This document shows, in pieces, positions 13,061-28,350 of a DNA stretch of 64,000 nucleotides. The translations under genes were made by a program, and so were the position numbers. Positions within the stretch are counted from its first letter, which is position 1, and each line of letters opens with the position of its first letter. A model generated the notes under the pieces. It saw only the letters and a program-made list of their open reading frames with translations. It ran no database searches and had not been told where the DNA came from. Source of the stretch: Zelopaecilomyces penicillatus (lineage: Eukaryota; Ascomycota; Sordariomycetes; Hypocreales; Pseudodiploosporaceae); the NCBI GenBank assembly GCA_005765155.1, contig VCCP01000005.1, positions 2,232,001 to 2,296,000 of the forward strand. The letters are read 5' to 3'.

Positions 13061-16000
13061 ATGTTTTTATTTATAATTATTTAAAATTAATAATACTTTT
13101 TATTTATTTTATTATTAAGGGATTATCTTTATTATTAAAGGCCTTATTAAATCTTATAGCCTATTAAGGATTTAAGGCCTTAAATTAATAGGATTTAATT
13201 AATCCTTTATAATAATCTATAAAAATCTAAAATAAAATAATAATACTTTTAATTAAAATTATAAAGATTACAAGGATTAATACCCTTTAACTTTATTTTT
13301 AAATAACCTAAGATTTTAATATTTTTATTATAAATATTCTATTAAAAGAAAAATTATAATTTAATTAAAATTATAATAATTTAAATAATTTTTAATTAAA
13401 AGAATTAAAAATTATTAATATTATTAAATTATAATATTATAAAAGTATTAATAAAAAAAATAGATTAATAATCTTATTTAAGCTTTTTAAATAAGCCTTA
13501 AATATTTAAAAAATAATATTAAATTACTTTAATCCTTAAAAATATAAAGAATAAATATAAATCCTTTTAATTAAATAAAATATAAAACTATATTAAAACT
13601 AAAAAAAAATTTAAAAAAATTAATTAAAAATACTTTTTAAAATAAAATAAAATTTATTTTAAAGATTTTATTAATTAAATAATTAAGATTTATAATATCT
13701 TTAAAAATACTTAATAATATAATTATTAATTCCTTATAGAATTCTATTTATATTTATTTAATTTAAAAGCTTATTTTATAAAAATAATTAAAAAGAAATT
13801 AATTATATAATATTTTATTAAGCTTAAATTAAGATTATAAAAGTATATCTATTTTTATAAAAAACTTTTTTTAAAAATAAAATAAAATAATATAAAAAAT
13901 TAAAAAGGTTTTAATATTATTTAAAAATCTAGAAAAAAAACAACCAGAATCTATAAAAAAGATTAAATAAATAATAAAAATAAAGCCTTAAATAATAGAC
14001 TAAAAAAGAATCCTTTTTAAGATTATAAAATAAATAAACCTATAATAAAGAATAATTAAATTAAATTAATATAGAATTAATAATAATTTTATATTATAAA
14101 GATCTTATTAAAGCTAAAAAGGTTATAAAAATAATAAAAATAATTATTCCTATAAAAAAAAATTTAAATAATAATTAAAAAGATAAAAAAAATAATTAAA
14201 TAAACTATCTTATTATTATAATTTATTATATATATAATAAAAAAGATTATTTTATATTAGATTATTTTAATTAAATTATTAATATTATTAATATAAAAGA
14301 TAACATTAAGATAAGGAAAAATAATTAATTAAACTAGATCTTTTAGCTTTAATTAAAGAAATTATTATTAAAATAATAACCTATTTTTATATATTAATAA
14401 TAATAAAGAAATAAATATTAATTAAAATATATATAGATTTAAATATATATATTAAATTATATCTTATTAATAAAGTATTTATTAATATAAATAAATATTA
14501 ATAAATATTAATAAAGGATTTATTAAAGCTATAAATAATAAATAAATTAGGAATTTAAGTATATAATATATAGGAAATCTTATTTATTATTATAGATTTA
14601 AAAGATATTAAATATAGTTTTATTTAAATATATTTTAATATTAATTAAGATTTAAGAATAAAAGATAGCTTAATATTATTAAAGCTAATCTATTTATAAA
14701 ACCTTTAGATCTATTTAAGTATTTATAATAAATATTAATAATTTAATTAAAAATAAGAAAAGATTAAAATCTTACAACTTTATAAATTTATATAAGCCTA
14801 TTAAAATAAAATAATAATCTTTTTAATTATATACCTTTTAGAATTATTATCATTAATAAATAAAGATTAAATAAATTAAATAAATTAAATAAGAAAAATA
14901 AAGAAATTACTCTAAGAATTATAGGATTATTTAAATATATTTTAAATAAATTAAATAAATATATTATTATCCTAAAAAGTTATAGATTATATAATTAATT
15001 TATTTTTAGATATTATCTTTTTATATAATATAATTGATCTTTTATTATAAAGAGAATTAAAAAGGCTTTATATTTATTTAAATAAGAATCTAAAGAAAAA
15101 ATAAATTTATTTATTTTAAAGCTTAATAAGGATATTAATTCTATTTATTTTCAAAAAGGATAAATCCTTATAATTATATATAAATTATTAAAATCTTAAT
15201 AAGATTATAAAAAAGAATTATTTTATATTATCTCTTATTTTAAAGATCCTAGATTAAATTATAAGTATAGAATTCGTTATAAATATTAATATAAAGAATA
15301 TATATTATTAGATCTAGATTATAAAAGAGGATAAATAAAAGATAATATTTTAAACCTATTATAATTATTTTAGATATCTAGTAATACCTTTTAGATTAAT
15401 TAATATATTAATAATATTTTAATATTATATCTATTAAACTTTAAAGGAATTAATTAATATAATATATATTATTTATTTAAATAATATTTTAATCTTTTTA
15501 AAATAAAAAAGAATATATATAAAATATATTAAATAAATCCTAGAAAGATTATAAATAATAGAGCTTTTTAAAAATCTAAAAAAACACTATTTTTATTAAA
15601 TAAAGATAGATTTCTTAGGATTTATTTTATTTAACAAAAAGATTTTAATAAATCCCTAATATATTATAATTATTTTAAAATAATAATAATTAAAAATCTA
15701 TTAAGAAATATAAATATTTTTAGGCTTTTATAATTTTTATAAAAGATTTATTTATAAATATTCTAGAATTATAATATTATTAAATATACTTTTAAAAGAT
15801 AATAAAAATAATAAAAAGCTAAAGAAAATATAATTAATTATAATTAAATACCTAGCTTTTAAATAATTAAAAGAAGCCTTTTAAAAAGCCTTATTACCTA
15901 AATATTTTAATCTATAATAATAAATTTATTTTAAAACTAATATCTTTTAATTTATAATAATAGGAATTATATTATAGTAATATAATAAAAATAGATAATA

Positions 16001-19000
16001 TTTAATTATCTTTTAATTAAGAAAGTTTATTAAAATAAAGATAAATTATAAAATATTTAATTAAGAAATATTTATTATTATTTATTTATTTAAATATTAA
16101 TAAAGATATATTAATAAAATAATAAAATAAATAAAGGTTTTAATTAATTATTAAAATCTTTAATCCTTTATAAATTAAATTAAACTTTTAAAAAGATAGA
16201 TAAAATAATATATAATATTAATATTATATAACTTTATTATTAAATATTAATTAAGAAAATCTAATCCTATAAATAAGCTATTAAGAAGATTAGATTATAA
16301 AAATAAAGCCTTATTAAATAATAATCTATTCCTTATATTATAAAATAAGATAATTAAATTTATAAAGGTTTAAATTAAATCTATTAAGATATTAATAAAT
16401 ACCTAAAATAATAAAAATAAAAGATTCTTAAATCTAATTAGATTAATTAAATAAATAAAATAAATTATTAATAAAGAATAATAAATATTTATATATATAT
16501 CTTAAATAGCCTTTTATATTAAGATTATATTTAATAAATAAGCCTTAATCCTTTTAATAGTATTTATTAAGGATATATAAAATAAAAATAAAAAGATATT
16601 AAAATAAAAAGCTATATTAATAAAATAAAAAGATAAAAGAAAGAATATTATATAATTTATAAATATATAGAATTTAATTAAATACTAAGATTATATTTAT
16701 ATCCTTAAGAAAATTTTATTAAAAAATAAGTTATTATAATTTTATTATAATAATCCTTATATAAAGTATTTTAATATAAATTAAACCCTTAAACTTTTAT
16801 AATATAAATTCTATTAATATTTTATAAATTAAAAGATTAAGGAATATATTATTAATTATAATATATATTAAAGAATAGTTTTATAATATTATTATTTATA
16901 TAAATATCTTAATTCCTTATTAAAACTAAATTAATATTAAAAAAAATATTTATAGATTTTATTATAGGATATCTATCTATTATATTTAATAAAAAAGATA
17001 TAAATATAATCCTAATAATTATAAATTAATATATAAAGTATTATTTATTTCTTTTAATAAATATAATTATTATTATAATAAATCTTATAAAACTATTTTA
17101 TTAAAAGATAGAATTAAAGTATAAGGTATTAAAGGGTATTATATTAAATAAAGGCTTTATTTTTATAAATAAGTTCTAATTAAAACTTTATTATATATCC
17201 TAAATAAAAAGAAGGCTTTTAATAATATTTTATCCTTAAATTAATAAATAAATTAAATAAATAAATTAAATACTAGAATATTATTTATATTACTTTTTAA
17301 TAAAAGAATAAATAGTATAAATAAAGCTTTTTTAAATATTATAATTTAATTACAACTTAATTATCTTTATAATAATTAATATCTCTTTTAATAAAGTATT
17401 ATTTAAATATAAACCAGGCTTTTTAAATATTAAAAATAATATTATAAAAAGAAAAATACTAATAGTATAAAACTAATTAAAGAAAATTAATAGAAATATA
17501 AGAAATATTAATAAAGTATTAATAATAAATAATTAAAGATTAAATAAGAAATTATAATAAGCTATATATACCTGTAATATTATAAAAAAAGGATATAATT
17601 ATATTAAATATAAAGAATTTATATTTAAAGATAAAAAGAAAATTAATATTAAGATTTATTAATTTATTTTAAATCTTATAAAAGATTAAAATATAAGTAT
17701 ATTAATTAATATTATTTAAGTAATATTTATAGATTTATAATACCTTTTATATTAGCTTATTAAAATTATAGGTATAATAAATAAAGGATATTAATAATGA
17801 CCTATTAATACTAAAATTAAAAATAAAAAAGAATAAAAGATTAAAAAAATTAAAAATTAATTAAAAATTAAAAAAGAATTGTATTATTTAATTAAATAAC
17901 TAGATTAGCCTTTTAAATATAATTAATAGATTTTAATAAATAAAATAAATACCTTCAAATTAATAAATGTATTTAAGAGAAATTAAATAAAAAGAAAATA
18001 TAAGCTAGATAAAGATATAATATAATAAGATAAAAATACTCTAGAATTATAATTATAAGTAAAAAGAATTTAAAAGTTATATATTAGAGAATAATATTAT
18101 ATTTTATATCTTTTAACCTATTATAAATAGATAATAAAAAGATATAAAAAAGATATAGATAATATAATAAAAAACCTTTTATTATAAGATAAAAAGAATA
18201 AAGCTAATAGCTTATTAAAATCCTAATAATAGCTTAACTATATCTATTTAAATTTAAAAGGCTATATACTCTTAAGCTTATTATTAAGCTTAGGTAATAT
18301 TAAATTATTCTTATTAATTATATTAATAAAGGTAATATAAGCTATATATTTAATATATTACTAAGATATAAAGCTAGGGTTTATCTAGATTAGATAAAGG
18401 CTTTATACTATCTCTTATTTAATTAGATTAGCCTAATACAAAATCTTAAAATATACCTATTAAACCAGAATAGCCTATTATAGAATTAATATTAAAACAC
18501 AAGCAAAATATTTATAGATTTATTTAAATATCTTCTTATTTAATAGGATAAGGCTATTAAATAATTAATAATATTTAATAGGCCTTCTTCTTCTCTTTAT
18601 AGGTCTTATTAATTATAACTCAGATCTTAATAGAATTAGTAATTTTATAAAACTAGTAATATATAATCTTAATTAACTTAAAAGTATAATAAAGCTTATA
18701 TAATATATTAATAATTTATTAGATAAAATTATTAATAAATATAAAAAGCATATTCTTATAAAAATCCTTATTTTTATCTATAATATATAATATTAATATT
18801 ATAGTTAGAAACTTAAATATATTATTTAGTTTATAGATATTATTTAATATAAAGATTATAAATCTATATATTATTATATTATTAATAAAATCCCTTTAAA
18901 TACTATTAATCTATATATTATTAATAAATATTATTCCTATTATTATATTATTAATAATATATTAATTTAATATTAATAAATAGGTATTAAATTATTATTA

Positions 19001-19382
19001 TTTTATTAGGCTTTATAGCCTCTTTTATTATTTTAATATTAATTATTATAGCTATTTATATATAATATATATATTATATATATTATATAATAATTAACTT
19101 AATATAACCTCGCTATTTTATAATTATATAGATTTAAGTAATAAATCTTTTAAAAGATATAATAATATAATAAAAGAATAATAAGATAATAATCAAATAA
19201 ATAAATAAATAAAAGAAATATAATAAAAGATATAATTATAAATAAATAAATAAAAATATAATCAATCTAAGTTTTAATAAAATAAAAATTCTAAAATAAT
19301 AAAATAATAATAATAAGGAAAATCTATTATAAGGTAATAAATATATAATTAAGGTATTAGGATATTACCATTAAAAGAAAAG
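13061..19382 (+). pseudogene. Ty3/gypsy pol relic B: RT, RNase H, integrase, RIP-mutated
   Basis: The polyprotein is legible in one direction. RT: KIIF, stop, TYYNYFRYLVIPF at about 15,335-15,395, matching the KTAFRTRYGHFEYLVMPFG block through RIP changes (R to stop, G to N, H to Y, M to I). The catalytic box is YLNNILIF at 15,474-15,497 instead of YLDDILIF. RNase H: LAF-x-x-LKEAF at about 15,850, IYFKTN at about 15,925 (family IYLETDAS) and RKFIKIKINYKIF at about 16,020. Integrase: DFIIG at 16,955 with NIILIIIN (family NAILVIVD) and NKGFIFINKF near 17,150 (family DRG-x-FTS-x-F). The 13.1-14.9 kb part should be gag and protease but is not individually recognised. It is probably a full-length element killed by point mutation rather than by deletion. 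Confidence 0.82.
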
Positions 19383-19572
19383 ATAATTATAATAGGATTA
19401 AATATTTAAATACTTAATTATAATATATAATTTAAAAGACTATTAATTATTAAAGCTTTAATAGCCTTTTATACCTAAAAGTTATAAAAAAGAAAACTTA
19501 GTTTAAATATAAGTTTTATTATTAATTAACCGATTAAAGCTATATAATCCTATCTAGTTATATCTAGAATTC
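19383..19572 (+). repeat. Direct repeat, probable 3' LTR part of gypsy relic B
   Basis: Second copy of the repeat at 12,865-13,060, same strand, about 6.5 kb apart, a usual size for a gypsy element. This copy retains slightly more C and G (for example TTAACCGATTAAAGC where copy 1 has only A and T). See the 5' copy for limits on boundary calling. Confidence 0.6.
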
Positions 19573-19589
19573 TTTTTATAGATATATTA

Positions 19590-22500
19590 TAATATTATTA
19601 AATAAGAGGCTTTATATAAATATAATATAAGCTTTAATAAAATAAATTAATTTAAATTTATTAAATATAAATTCTAGCTTATTAATCTATAATTATTTCT
19701 TATATATTCTTTAAGCCTTTTTTAATTAAATATAAATATTAGAATTATTAGAATTATTATTAAATAGATTTATATTATTAATAAATCTTATATTATTTAA
19801 GCTTTAAATCTTAATTAAGATTTAATATAAAATAATAATATATAAGATAAAAAGGATTAAGGAAAATAAAGATTTTTATAATATCTTTATAAAAATAAAA
19901 TATAAATCTATTAAAATATTATTTAAATATAGCCTTATTATTCTTTTATTAAAATAATTATAAAATTAATCTATTATTTATTTTAAGAATCTTTTTTTTA
20001 AAAGAATTTAAAAAAGTTTATAATATAAAATTATATTAAAAGCCTTTTTAATATTTAATTAAAATAATATTATATTATTATTATAAACCTAGTCTTTTTA
20101 AATACTTTTTATAATTATAAAGATTATAATTATAATATTTTAATTTATTTAATTTTTTATTTAATCTTTTAATAAAAGGCTTATTTATTTTATAATATTA
20201 AAAATATATTTATTAAGGATTATCTTAATAATCTTTTTTATTATAATTAATAAAAAGATAAATCTTTATTTTTTAATAATTTAATATATTATTAGCTTTT
20301 TTTAGCTTTTTTAAAATTATTATAATTATATTATAGAATTACTATAAAAAGTATTATAATTTAAAGCTTTTAATTATTAAATATTGTATTATTATATAAA
20401 ATAATTAATTATAAGCTTTAAGAAAATCTATTAAAATATTACTTTTGTTTAAAGTTTTTTATATTTTAATATTATAAAGTATTTATTTAATCTTTATAAA
20501 TTAAATTATTTTATTAATTTAGATTTTATTATTTTTATTAATCTTAAGCTTTTTTATAATCCCTTTTTAAAAAAAAAAGAATCTTTTAATTAAAATTAAT
20601 ATCTTCTTTATAATTATAATAGTTTTAATATTATTATTATATCTTAATAATAATAGTATTAATAATTTTAGAAATATTTAGCTTTTAAATCTAGTTTATT
20701 TATTTAGATTTTATATCTTTCTCTCTTTTAATAAGATTAATATTAATAATTTATATTAATTCTCTTTTTTTATTAAATAAAGAATTTTATTATAATTCTT
20801 TTTTTAGATGTAGAGTTTATTTAAATTTATTTATAATCTTAAGATATAATAATGATACCTTACTTTTTTAAGCTCTTAAATTATTTCTTAAATAACCTTA
20901 TTTTATTAAGGTATAAGTATTTCTTTAGCTTTATTATATCTTTAAGATATTATATTATCTATAATATTTTATAATTATATTATTAATATATCTATCTTAA
21001 GATTAATATCTAGATATTTCTATTAATTATAAAAAGAATTATCTTTATATAATAATAACTATATTATAAGCTTTATTCTTTTATTTTATTTATTATCTTA
21101 AAGTTAATTATATAATATATAGATTTATAATAAATTTAAATTAAATAAGATATAAATAAAGCTTAAATTTATAATATATTCTTTTATTTAATTTTTATAA
21201 ATATATTCTTTTTAAATATTATTTAATAATTAAGCCTATTATATATCTATTATTCTTTTATATTAATTTTAATAAAGATTTAATTAATTTTATTAAAACC
21301 AATTTCTTTAATTTATAAATCTTTTAAATTTTATATTATATTATTGTTATTTTCTTATTATTATTAATTTCTTTTTTTTATAATATATTTTTATTAATAT
21401 TTATTTCTTATATTTTATTATCTTTTTATTATTCTTTTATTATTATATTATCTTTTTTATATTTTTATAATAAATAAAGTATCTTATTTAAATAATTTTA
21501 AATAATATTAATTATTAATTATTAATTAATTTATATAAATATCTTTAATAATAAATTTTCTTTTAATTATAATAAAGTTAATAATAACTAAATTAAGTTT
21601 TTTAATATATTTATATTAAATTTATTTTATTTCTTTATCTTATATTATTATAATAAAGATAATTTATAAAATAAAGTTAATATTTTCTTTAAATAGATAA
21701 AATATTATTTTATATTTCTTGTTTTTTATATCTTTATAATTAAAAGGAACTATATTATAAGCTTTAAATTAATATATTTTATAAATATTATTATTATTTA
21801 AAATCTTAAATTCTATATTTATTTAAAAATAATTATAAAATAATTAAATCTAATTAATATATTCTTAAATCTAATTAATCTTAAATAAAAGTATTTTAAT
21901 TTAAAATTTATAGTTTTTAATATAATAATATTTATTTTATTATTTATTTTTATTTATGTATTTATAGATATTAATATAATAATATATTCTTTTTAATATC
22001 TTTATTTTATTTATTTTTTATTATTTTTTATTAAAATTATTTTAATTTTAAATTTATTTAATATTAATTTTATTAATTTAAATTCTAATTATAGAATATT
22101 TATATTTAATATTAATATTTTCTTATAAAATATTATTATAATTAATATCTTTAATTAAACTAGCTTATTATTAATATATTTTAAACCTTTAATTATTAAT
22201 AAATAATAATTAATATTTAATATAAATATATAAATAAATTAAAGAAATAATAAACTAGTATATTATAATATTTAATTAAATCTTTAATAATTTAAATTAA
22301 ATAGATTTATTAGTTATTTATATTATCTCTTTTTATTTATTTTTTATTTTTTAATAATTTAATTATAATAAACAAAGATTTATTAGTTTTATTATATTAT
22401 TTATCTCTTTTAATTATATTCTTATAAAGAAATATTCTATTATTTTAATAATATTTAAATTATCTTATCTTATCTTTTATTTATCTTTATTTATAATTAA

Positions 22501-25500
22501 ATTAAGCCTGGATTTTCTATATTATAATTATATTTATAATTATATTTTATATTCATTATATATTTTATTTATATATTTATAATTTTAATATCTTTAAATA
22601 TGTTAATTGTTTTTTAAGCTTTTTAAAGATAATATATTTTTATTATATTTTATTTATTTAAATCTATTAATCTTTTATAATATTTTAAATAATTTATTTA
22701 ATATCTTTTTATCTATTTAATATATTATCTTTATCTTTATCTTATCTTTATAATATTATTATATAAATATTAATATATTTAAAAAAAAAAGAAAAAAAAG
22801 AGAAAAGAATAATTTAATTTATAAATAATTTAATATCTTTTTATTTAAATACTACTATTATAGTTAATTTTAATTTATATTTATTATTAATAAAATATTT
22901 ATTATTGTATTTCTTTTTAAATATATTTAATCTTTATAATTTCTTTATATTTTTAAAAAGTATTTATATAAAATAATCTTATTCTTTTTATTTAATTAAG
23001 ATATTATATTATTCTTTTTCTTTTAAAATATTTTATATAATAATTAAGATCTATATTAATTTTAAATAAAAGTTTATAAATATATATATTAAAATAAATT
23101 ATAAATAGCTTATTTTATAAGATTTATATAAAAAATATTATATAAACCTTTTAAAATATTTAATTTAATAAATAATAAAATAAAGATTTTAATAATTATA
23201 TATTTTATATAAAATTAATTAAGCTTTTAATAATAATAATTTGTTTAAGCTTATCTTTATAATAGTTAAAATTTAATTATTTAAAATAAATTAATAAATT
23301 AAAAGATAATTTATTTAATTAAATTAAAAGTAATAGATTATTATTCTTAATATTATTTATATCTTTTAATTTATATCTTTTATATTATTATTTATTTAAG
23401 AATAATAAAATATAAATAATTATTATAAAATTTTTATAATCTTATATAAGATAATCTAGAAATAAATAAGCTAATTTAAGCCTAAACTTATAATTATTTA
23501 TTTTAAAAAGCTATAAAACTATTATTATATATTTTAAAATTAAATAATATAATTCTTAATTATTATTAATATTATTATTTTTAATTATATATTTAAATAG
23601 TTTAAATATAATTATTATTAAGAATTATAAACTAATTTTTATTATAAATAGATTAATTATAAACTTAATAAAGATTTAAGATTAATAAAGATTTAAGATT
23701 AAAAATTATTTAAGATTAAAAATAATTATAATAAATCTTATTATTATTTTTATAAAGTTATTTAATAAATTAAAATATTATATTTAATAATAATTATAAT
23801 AAAAAGGATATATATTTATTTTTATTTAAGATAATCTATTAATAAAGAATTATATATTTATTATATTATTATAATAAAAAGATTCTTAATTTAATAATTA
23901 AAGATAGCTTTAATATATAAAAATATTATAAATATTAATATTATAATTAATAATTTACTTTTAAATCTTTTCTTTTTTTAAGAAATAATAAAATCTTTTA
24001 TAGATTATTATAAGCTTATAAATATAGATAAAGATTTTTTTATATAACTTAATTTTAATATATAATTAAATATATATTTATAAATATTATATTCTTAAAT
24101 AATATATTTATTAAAAATAATATTTAATAATAATATTATAATTTTATTTATATTTAATATATAATATATAATTATATTATTAAAGTAAATAGATTATTTA
24201 TTTTATTTTAATCTTATTCTTTTTAAAGTAAAATATTAAGCTGATTTATTTATAATTAAAGCTTATAATAATAATAGGATTAAAATAAAGATAATACTTT
24301 TATTTAATATATTTAATATTTAAATAATTCTTATAAATTAATATAATATTCTAGATTTTTATAATTTATTAAAATTATAAATAATTTTATTATATTATAT
24401 AATTTAATTAATTAAGCTATAAAATAAAGAGTAATAGCTTATTATATTTCATTATAAATTATATAATTTTATTTAATTAATATAAGCTTTATTAAATAAT
24501 AAGATATTAAAAGAATAATAATTATATAATATTATATTAAATATCCTTTTAATATCTAGCTTAAATCATCTATTTTTATTATTATATAATATTTTAAATC
24601 CTATTAAATTAAGATAAGTTTAATTATTAAGATAAATTTAAAGGTTTTAAATATATTTTATTTCTTTATATTTTATTAAAATAATATATATTTTACTATT
24701 AATTATAAAAAGAGTACTATTAAATCTAAGAATTATAATATAAATTCTTTATAAAAATTAATAAATCTAATAAAACTATATTCCTTATATTTTAATTAAA
24801 CTCTTATTATTTATTATAATTTATTTTATTATTTATAATTATAAAGCCTTATATTACTTTTAATTTAATACCAGCTTTATATATTTATTCTTTAATATTA
24901 AAATTTTAATATAAAGGCTTAAGAATAAATAATATAAAAGAAATATATTTATATAAATATTAATTAATTAATATAAATAATTTCTTTTTTTAAAGCTAAT
25001 AATAACTTTATAATAATAATATTATTATAAAGCTTTTTATTTATAATAATAATATTATTATAAAGCTTTTTATTTATAATAATAATATTATTATAAAACT
25101 TTTTATTTATAATAAATTTTATTAATAATATTATATTCTACTCTTAGATTTATTTTTAATATAAAGATTAAAAGAATCTAGCTTAAAAGCCCTTTTAATT
25201 ATCCTTTAAATTATCTTTTAAATTAAGCCTTTAATAAACCCTTTAAAAAACCTATAAATAAGCTTTTAAACTTACCTTTATATTAACTCTTATAATAAAG
25301 CTTTAATATAGATCTTTAATTAGAATCAGCTTCTTTTATCTTAATTCTATTAAATTCTATAATATCTAATACTTTTAAAAAATCATTTATCTTTTTATAT
25401 ATATTTTATTAAATAAATAATAATATTATTATAAAATTAAGAATTAGTTAATATATATAGATTTAAAGCTAATAGATTTATATTTGTTATTAATTATTTA

Positions 25501-27690
25501 TAATTAAGAAAAAATATAATTTATAATAATTTAAGGTTTATAAAAAACTATTATTAAGAAATATAATTATTTATTTATTATTATAGCTTTTATAATAAAA
25601 AGATTAAATTAAAAATAGGTTTATAATATTATTATTAATTATTTAATTATTCTCTTTTTTTAAACCTTTTAATCTATATAATATATTATTAATATATAAA
25701 ATGTTAAAACCAGTTTAAAGCTAGTCTTATAAAATATAAGGCCTTAATATTATATAAAATAAGCTTAAATTTATATAAATATTTAATCTTATATAATATT
25801 AAAGGCTTTTTATTTTTAAAAATATCTATAATAATTATTAAAAGCTTAAAATTTAATCTTTAAAAAGTTTTTATTTATATAATAATAAATATAGATTCTA
25901 TATAAAATAAACTATTTATAAATAATTATATTAAATAGTTTTAAAATTAAATTAATTTTTTAAATCTATTTATAATATTAAATAATATAAAGGTATTTTC
26001 TTAAGATTCTTAATATAAATAATATAAATAAAATTAATCAATTTAATCTTTATTTAATATAGATTATTAATATTATTAATTAAAAATCTATAATAAGTTT
26101 TATTTAAGCTTTTATTAATATAAAATAATAAAAGAGATTTAAATAGATTTATATATAACTTTAAAACTTTTAAATCTAGCTTAAAATTAATATATCTTTT
26201 ATTATTATTATAAATAAAGAACTTATATTAAGAAATATATTTATTTATTATTTCTATTTAATATAATAATAACTTTATATTTAATATATTAATATAAATA
26301 TTTATATAAATATTATCTTTTATTAATAAAAAAGCCTTAATAGGCTAAATAAGCTAATTATTTAATTAAATCTTAATATATAAAGCTTAATATTATCTTT
26401 TTCTATAACTAATAATAAATACAGCTTTAAGAATATAAAAGCTATTTAAATAAAGATTATTTATATACCTAAAAAAGCTGATTTTTATTAGGCTTAAAAA
26501 TAGTAAATTATCTAAATTAATCTTAAAAGTATATTCTTTAATATATTAATATTAAATATATATCTTAATATATATAATAAATAAAGTATATTATTAATTA
26601 TTATTATAATTTTAATTTATATATTAATAGCGTTATAATAATAATTTATAAATATATTAAAATCTATTTAATAATATATTATAATAATTATTTAATCTTA
26701 ATAAAGCCTTTATATAAATAATTATATAAAAAAAATATAATTATATTTAAAATATAATATCTATAAATATCTAAAAGAAATACTATAATTTCTATATAAA
26801 ATAGCTTAATATACCTTCTTAATAAATATCTTTCTTTATAATTAAATTACTTTTTTAAAAGCTTTATAATATATTTATAATTATATTTAAAAAGCCTATA
26901 TATAAATATATATATAACTATCTTTTTATATAATAATTTACCTTTTCTTATAAATATTCCTTTTAATAATATAATATTTTAAATATAATATTAATTAAAT
27001 AAGATTATTATCTTTAATAGCTTAAAAAACCTTTAATATTATAATAATATCCTCTCTTATATATTTATATATATTTATATTTAATATTTCTATTTAAAAT
27101 CTTATAAAATCCTTTTTTCAATCTAAAATTTAAATTAAATTAAATCCTTTTATAGCTAGCTTTATAACTTTAAGAATTATAAATTTAAAACCTCTTTAAA
27201 TATAAATACCTTATTCTAAATATAATTATTCTTTATATAATATAATATAAAAAGATTTAATTCTATTATTTATTATACTCTTATATAAATCAAAATTAAG
27301 ATAGTATTTTATAAAATAAATAAGTTAAAAGAATATTTATTAAAAGATCTAAATTAATTAAGAATATTTTATAAATTATATTAAAATAATAATAAATAAA
27401 AGAAATAAAATCTATAATATAATATAATAATATGATTTTTTTTATATAATTAAAGGAATTAAATAAGTTAATTTAATTAGATTATTAAATTAATTAATTA
27501 ATTATATTATATTATATTATTTTAATAAAATTAATAAAGACATATTTTTAGAATAAACTAATTATTTTAATTTTATTATATAAATTTATATAATATATAT
27601 TTTTATATTTTATTATTCCTTTTTATACTTTTATATTAGAATTTTGATATTATAGGATAATAATATGATGCTAGCTTAAAAACTAAAAGC
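19590..27690. other. AT-rich RIP-degraded DNA, mostly unassigned
   Basis: About 8 kb of RIP-type sequence with no intact gene. Given the density of gypsy relics on either side it is probably further transposon debris, but I identified no specific protein motif in it. The only clear local structure is the short 33-bp tandem array near 25,011. Confidence 0.6.
25011..25109. repeat. Tandem array, 33-bp unit, three copies
   Basis: Units at 25,011-25,043, 25,044-25,076 and 25,077-25,109. Units 1 and 2 are identical; unit 3 has a single G-to-A change (AAAGCTTTTT to AAAACTTTTT). Near identity in an otherwise heavily mutated region suggests the duplication is recent relative to RIP. Confidence 0.9.
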
Positions 27691-28350
27691 AGCTTAATAT
27701 AATATAAACCTTAATTATTATAAATAATAATACTTATTTATTAAAGGTTTTTAATCTTAGATTATAATAACCTTTTCTAGAATTAAATAATTTTTTATTT
27801 TTATTTTTATAATAAATCTTAGATATTATACCTTTATAATAATAAAGATATATTTATTTAAATCTATATATAGATTAGCTTTTTTATAGTTTTTTAAAAG
27901 TATTATAAATCTTATTTATAAAATCCTTTTAAATCCCTATTAAATAGATTAATATATTTTTTTAAATATATTATAAGATAATTATATATTAATATTTTAA
28001 GGATATAATTTATATATTATTAGAATATTATTAATAACTTAAATAAATTAAAGAATATAATAAACTATTTAAAAATATTAAAATAAATATAAAAGATTAT
28101 TAAATATTTATTATCTTTTATTATTTAAATTTAATAAAAGATTAATTATATATCTAGCTTTATAAATTCTTATATATTAAAAGATAAATAAAATATATCT
28201 TTAATTAATAATAAAGAGTATTAATTATATTTTGTTATTTTATTTAATATCTTATAATTTATATAAAAAATATTATTCTTTAATTACTTTTATATAAATA
28301 AAATTAATATAATAATAATAAATAAATAAATATAAATCTAATCTTTATTT
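27690..28350 (-). pseudogene. Ty3/gypsy reverse transcriptase relic C, RIP-mutated
   Basis: On the minus strand the region around 28,148-28,175 reads EFIKLDI, stop, LIFY, matching the AK-x-FTKLDIR-x-AFYRIR block of gypsy RT. Further downstream, at 27,820-27,900, it reads ANLYIDLNKYIF, then KV, stop, YLRFI, matching the (A)-x-LY-x-DI-x-KCEF and V-x-YLGFI block of the RT connection. The change of C to Y and the new stops are RIP products. RNase H and integrase would lie to the left but were not confirmed. Confidence 0.7.
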
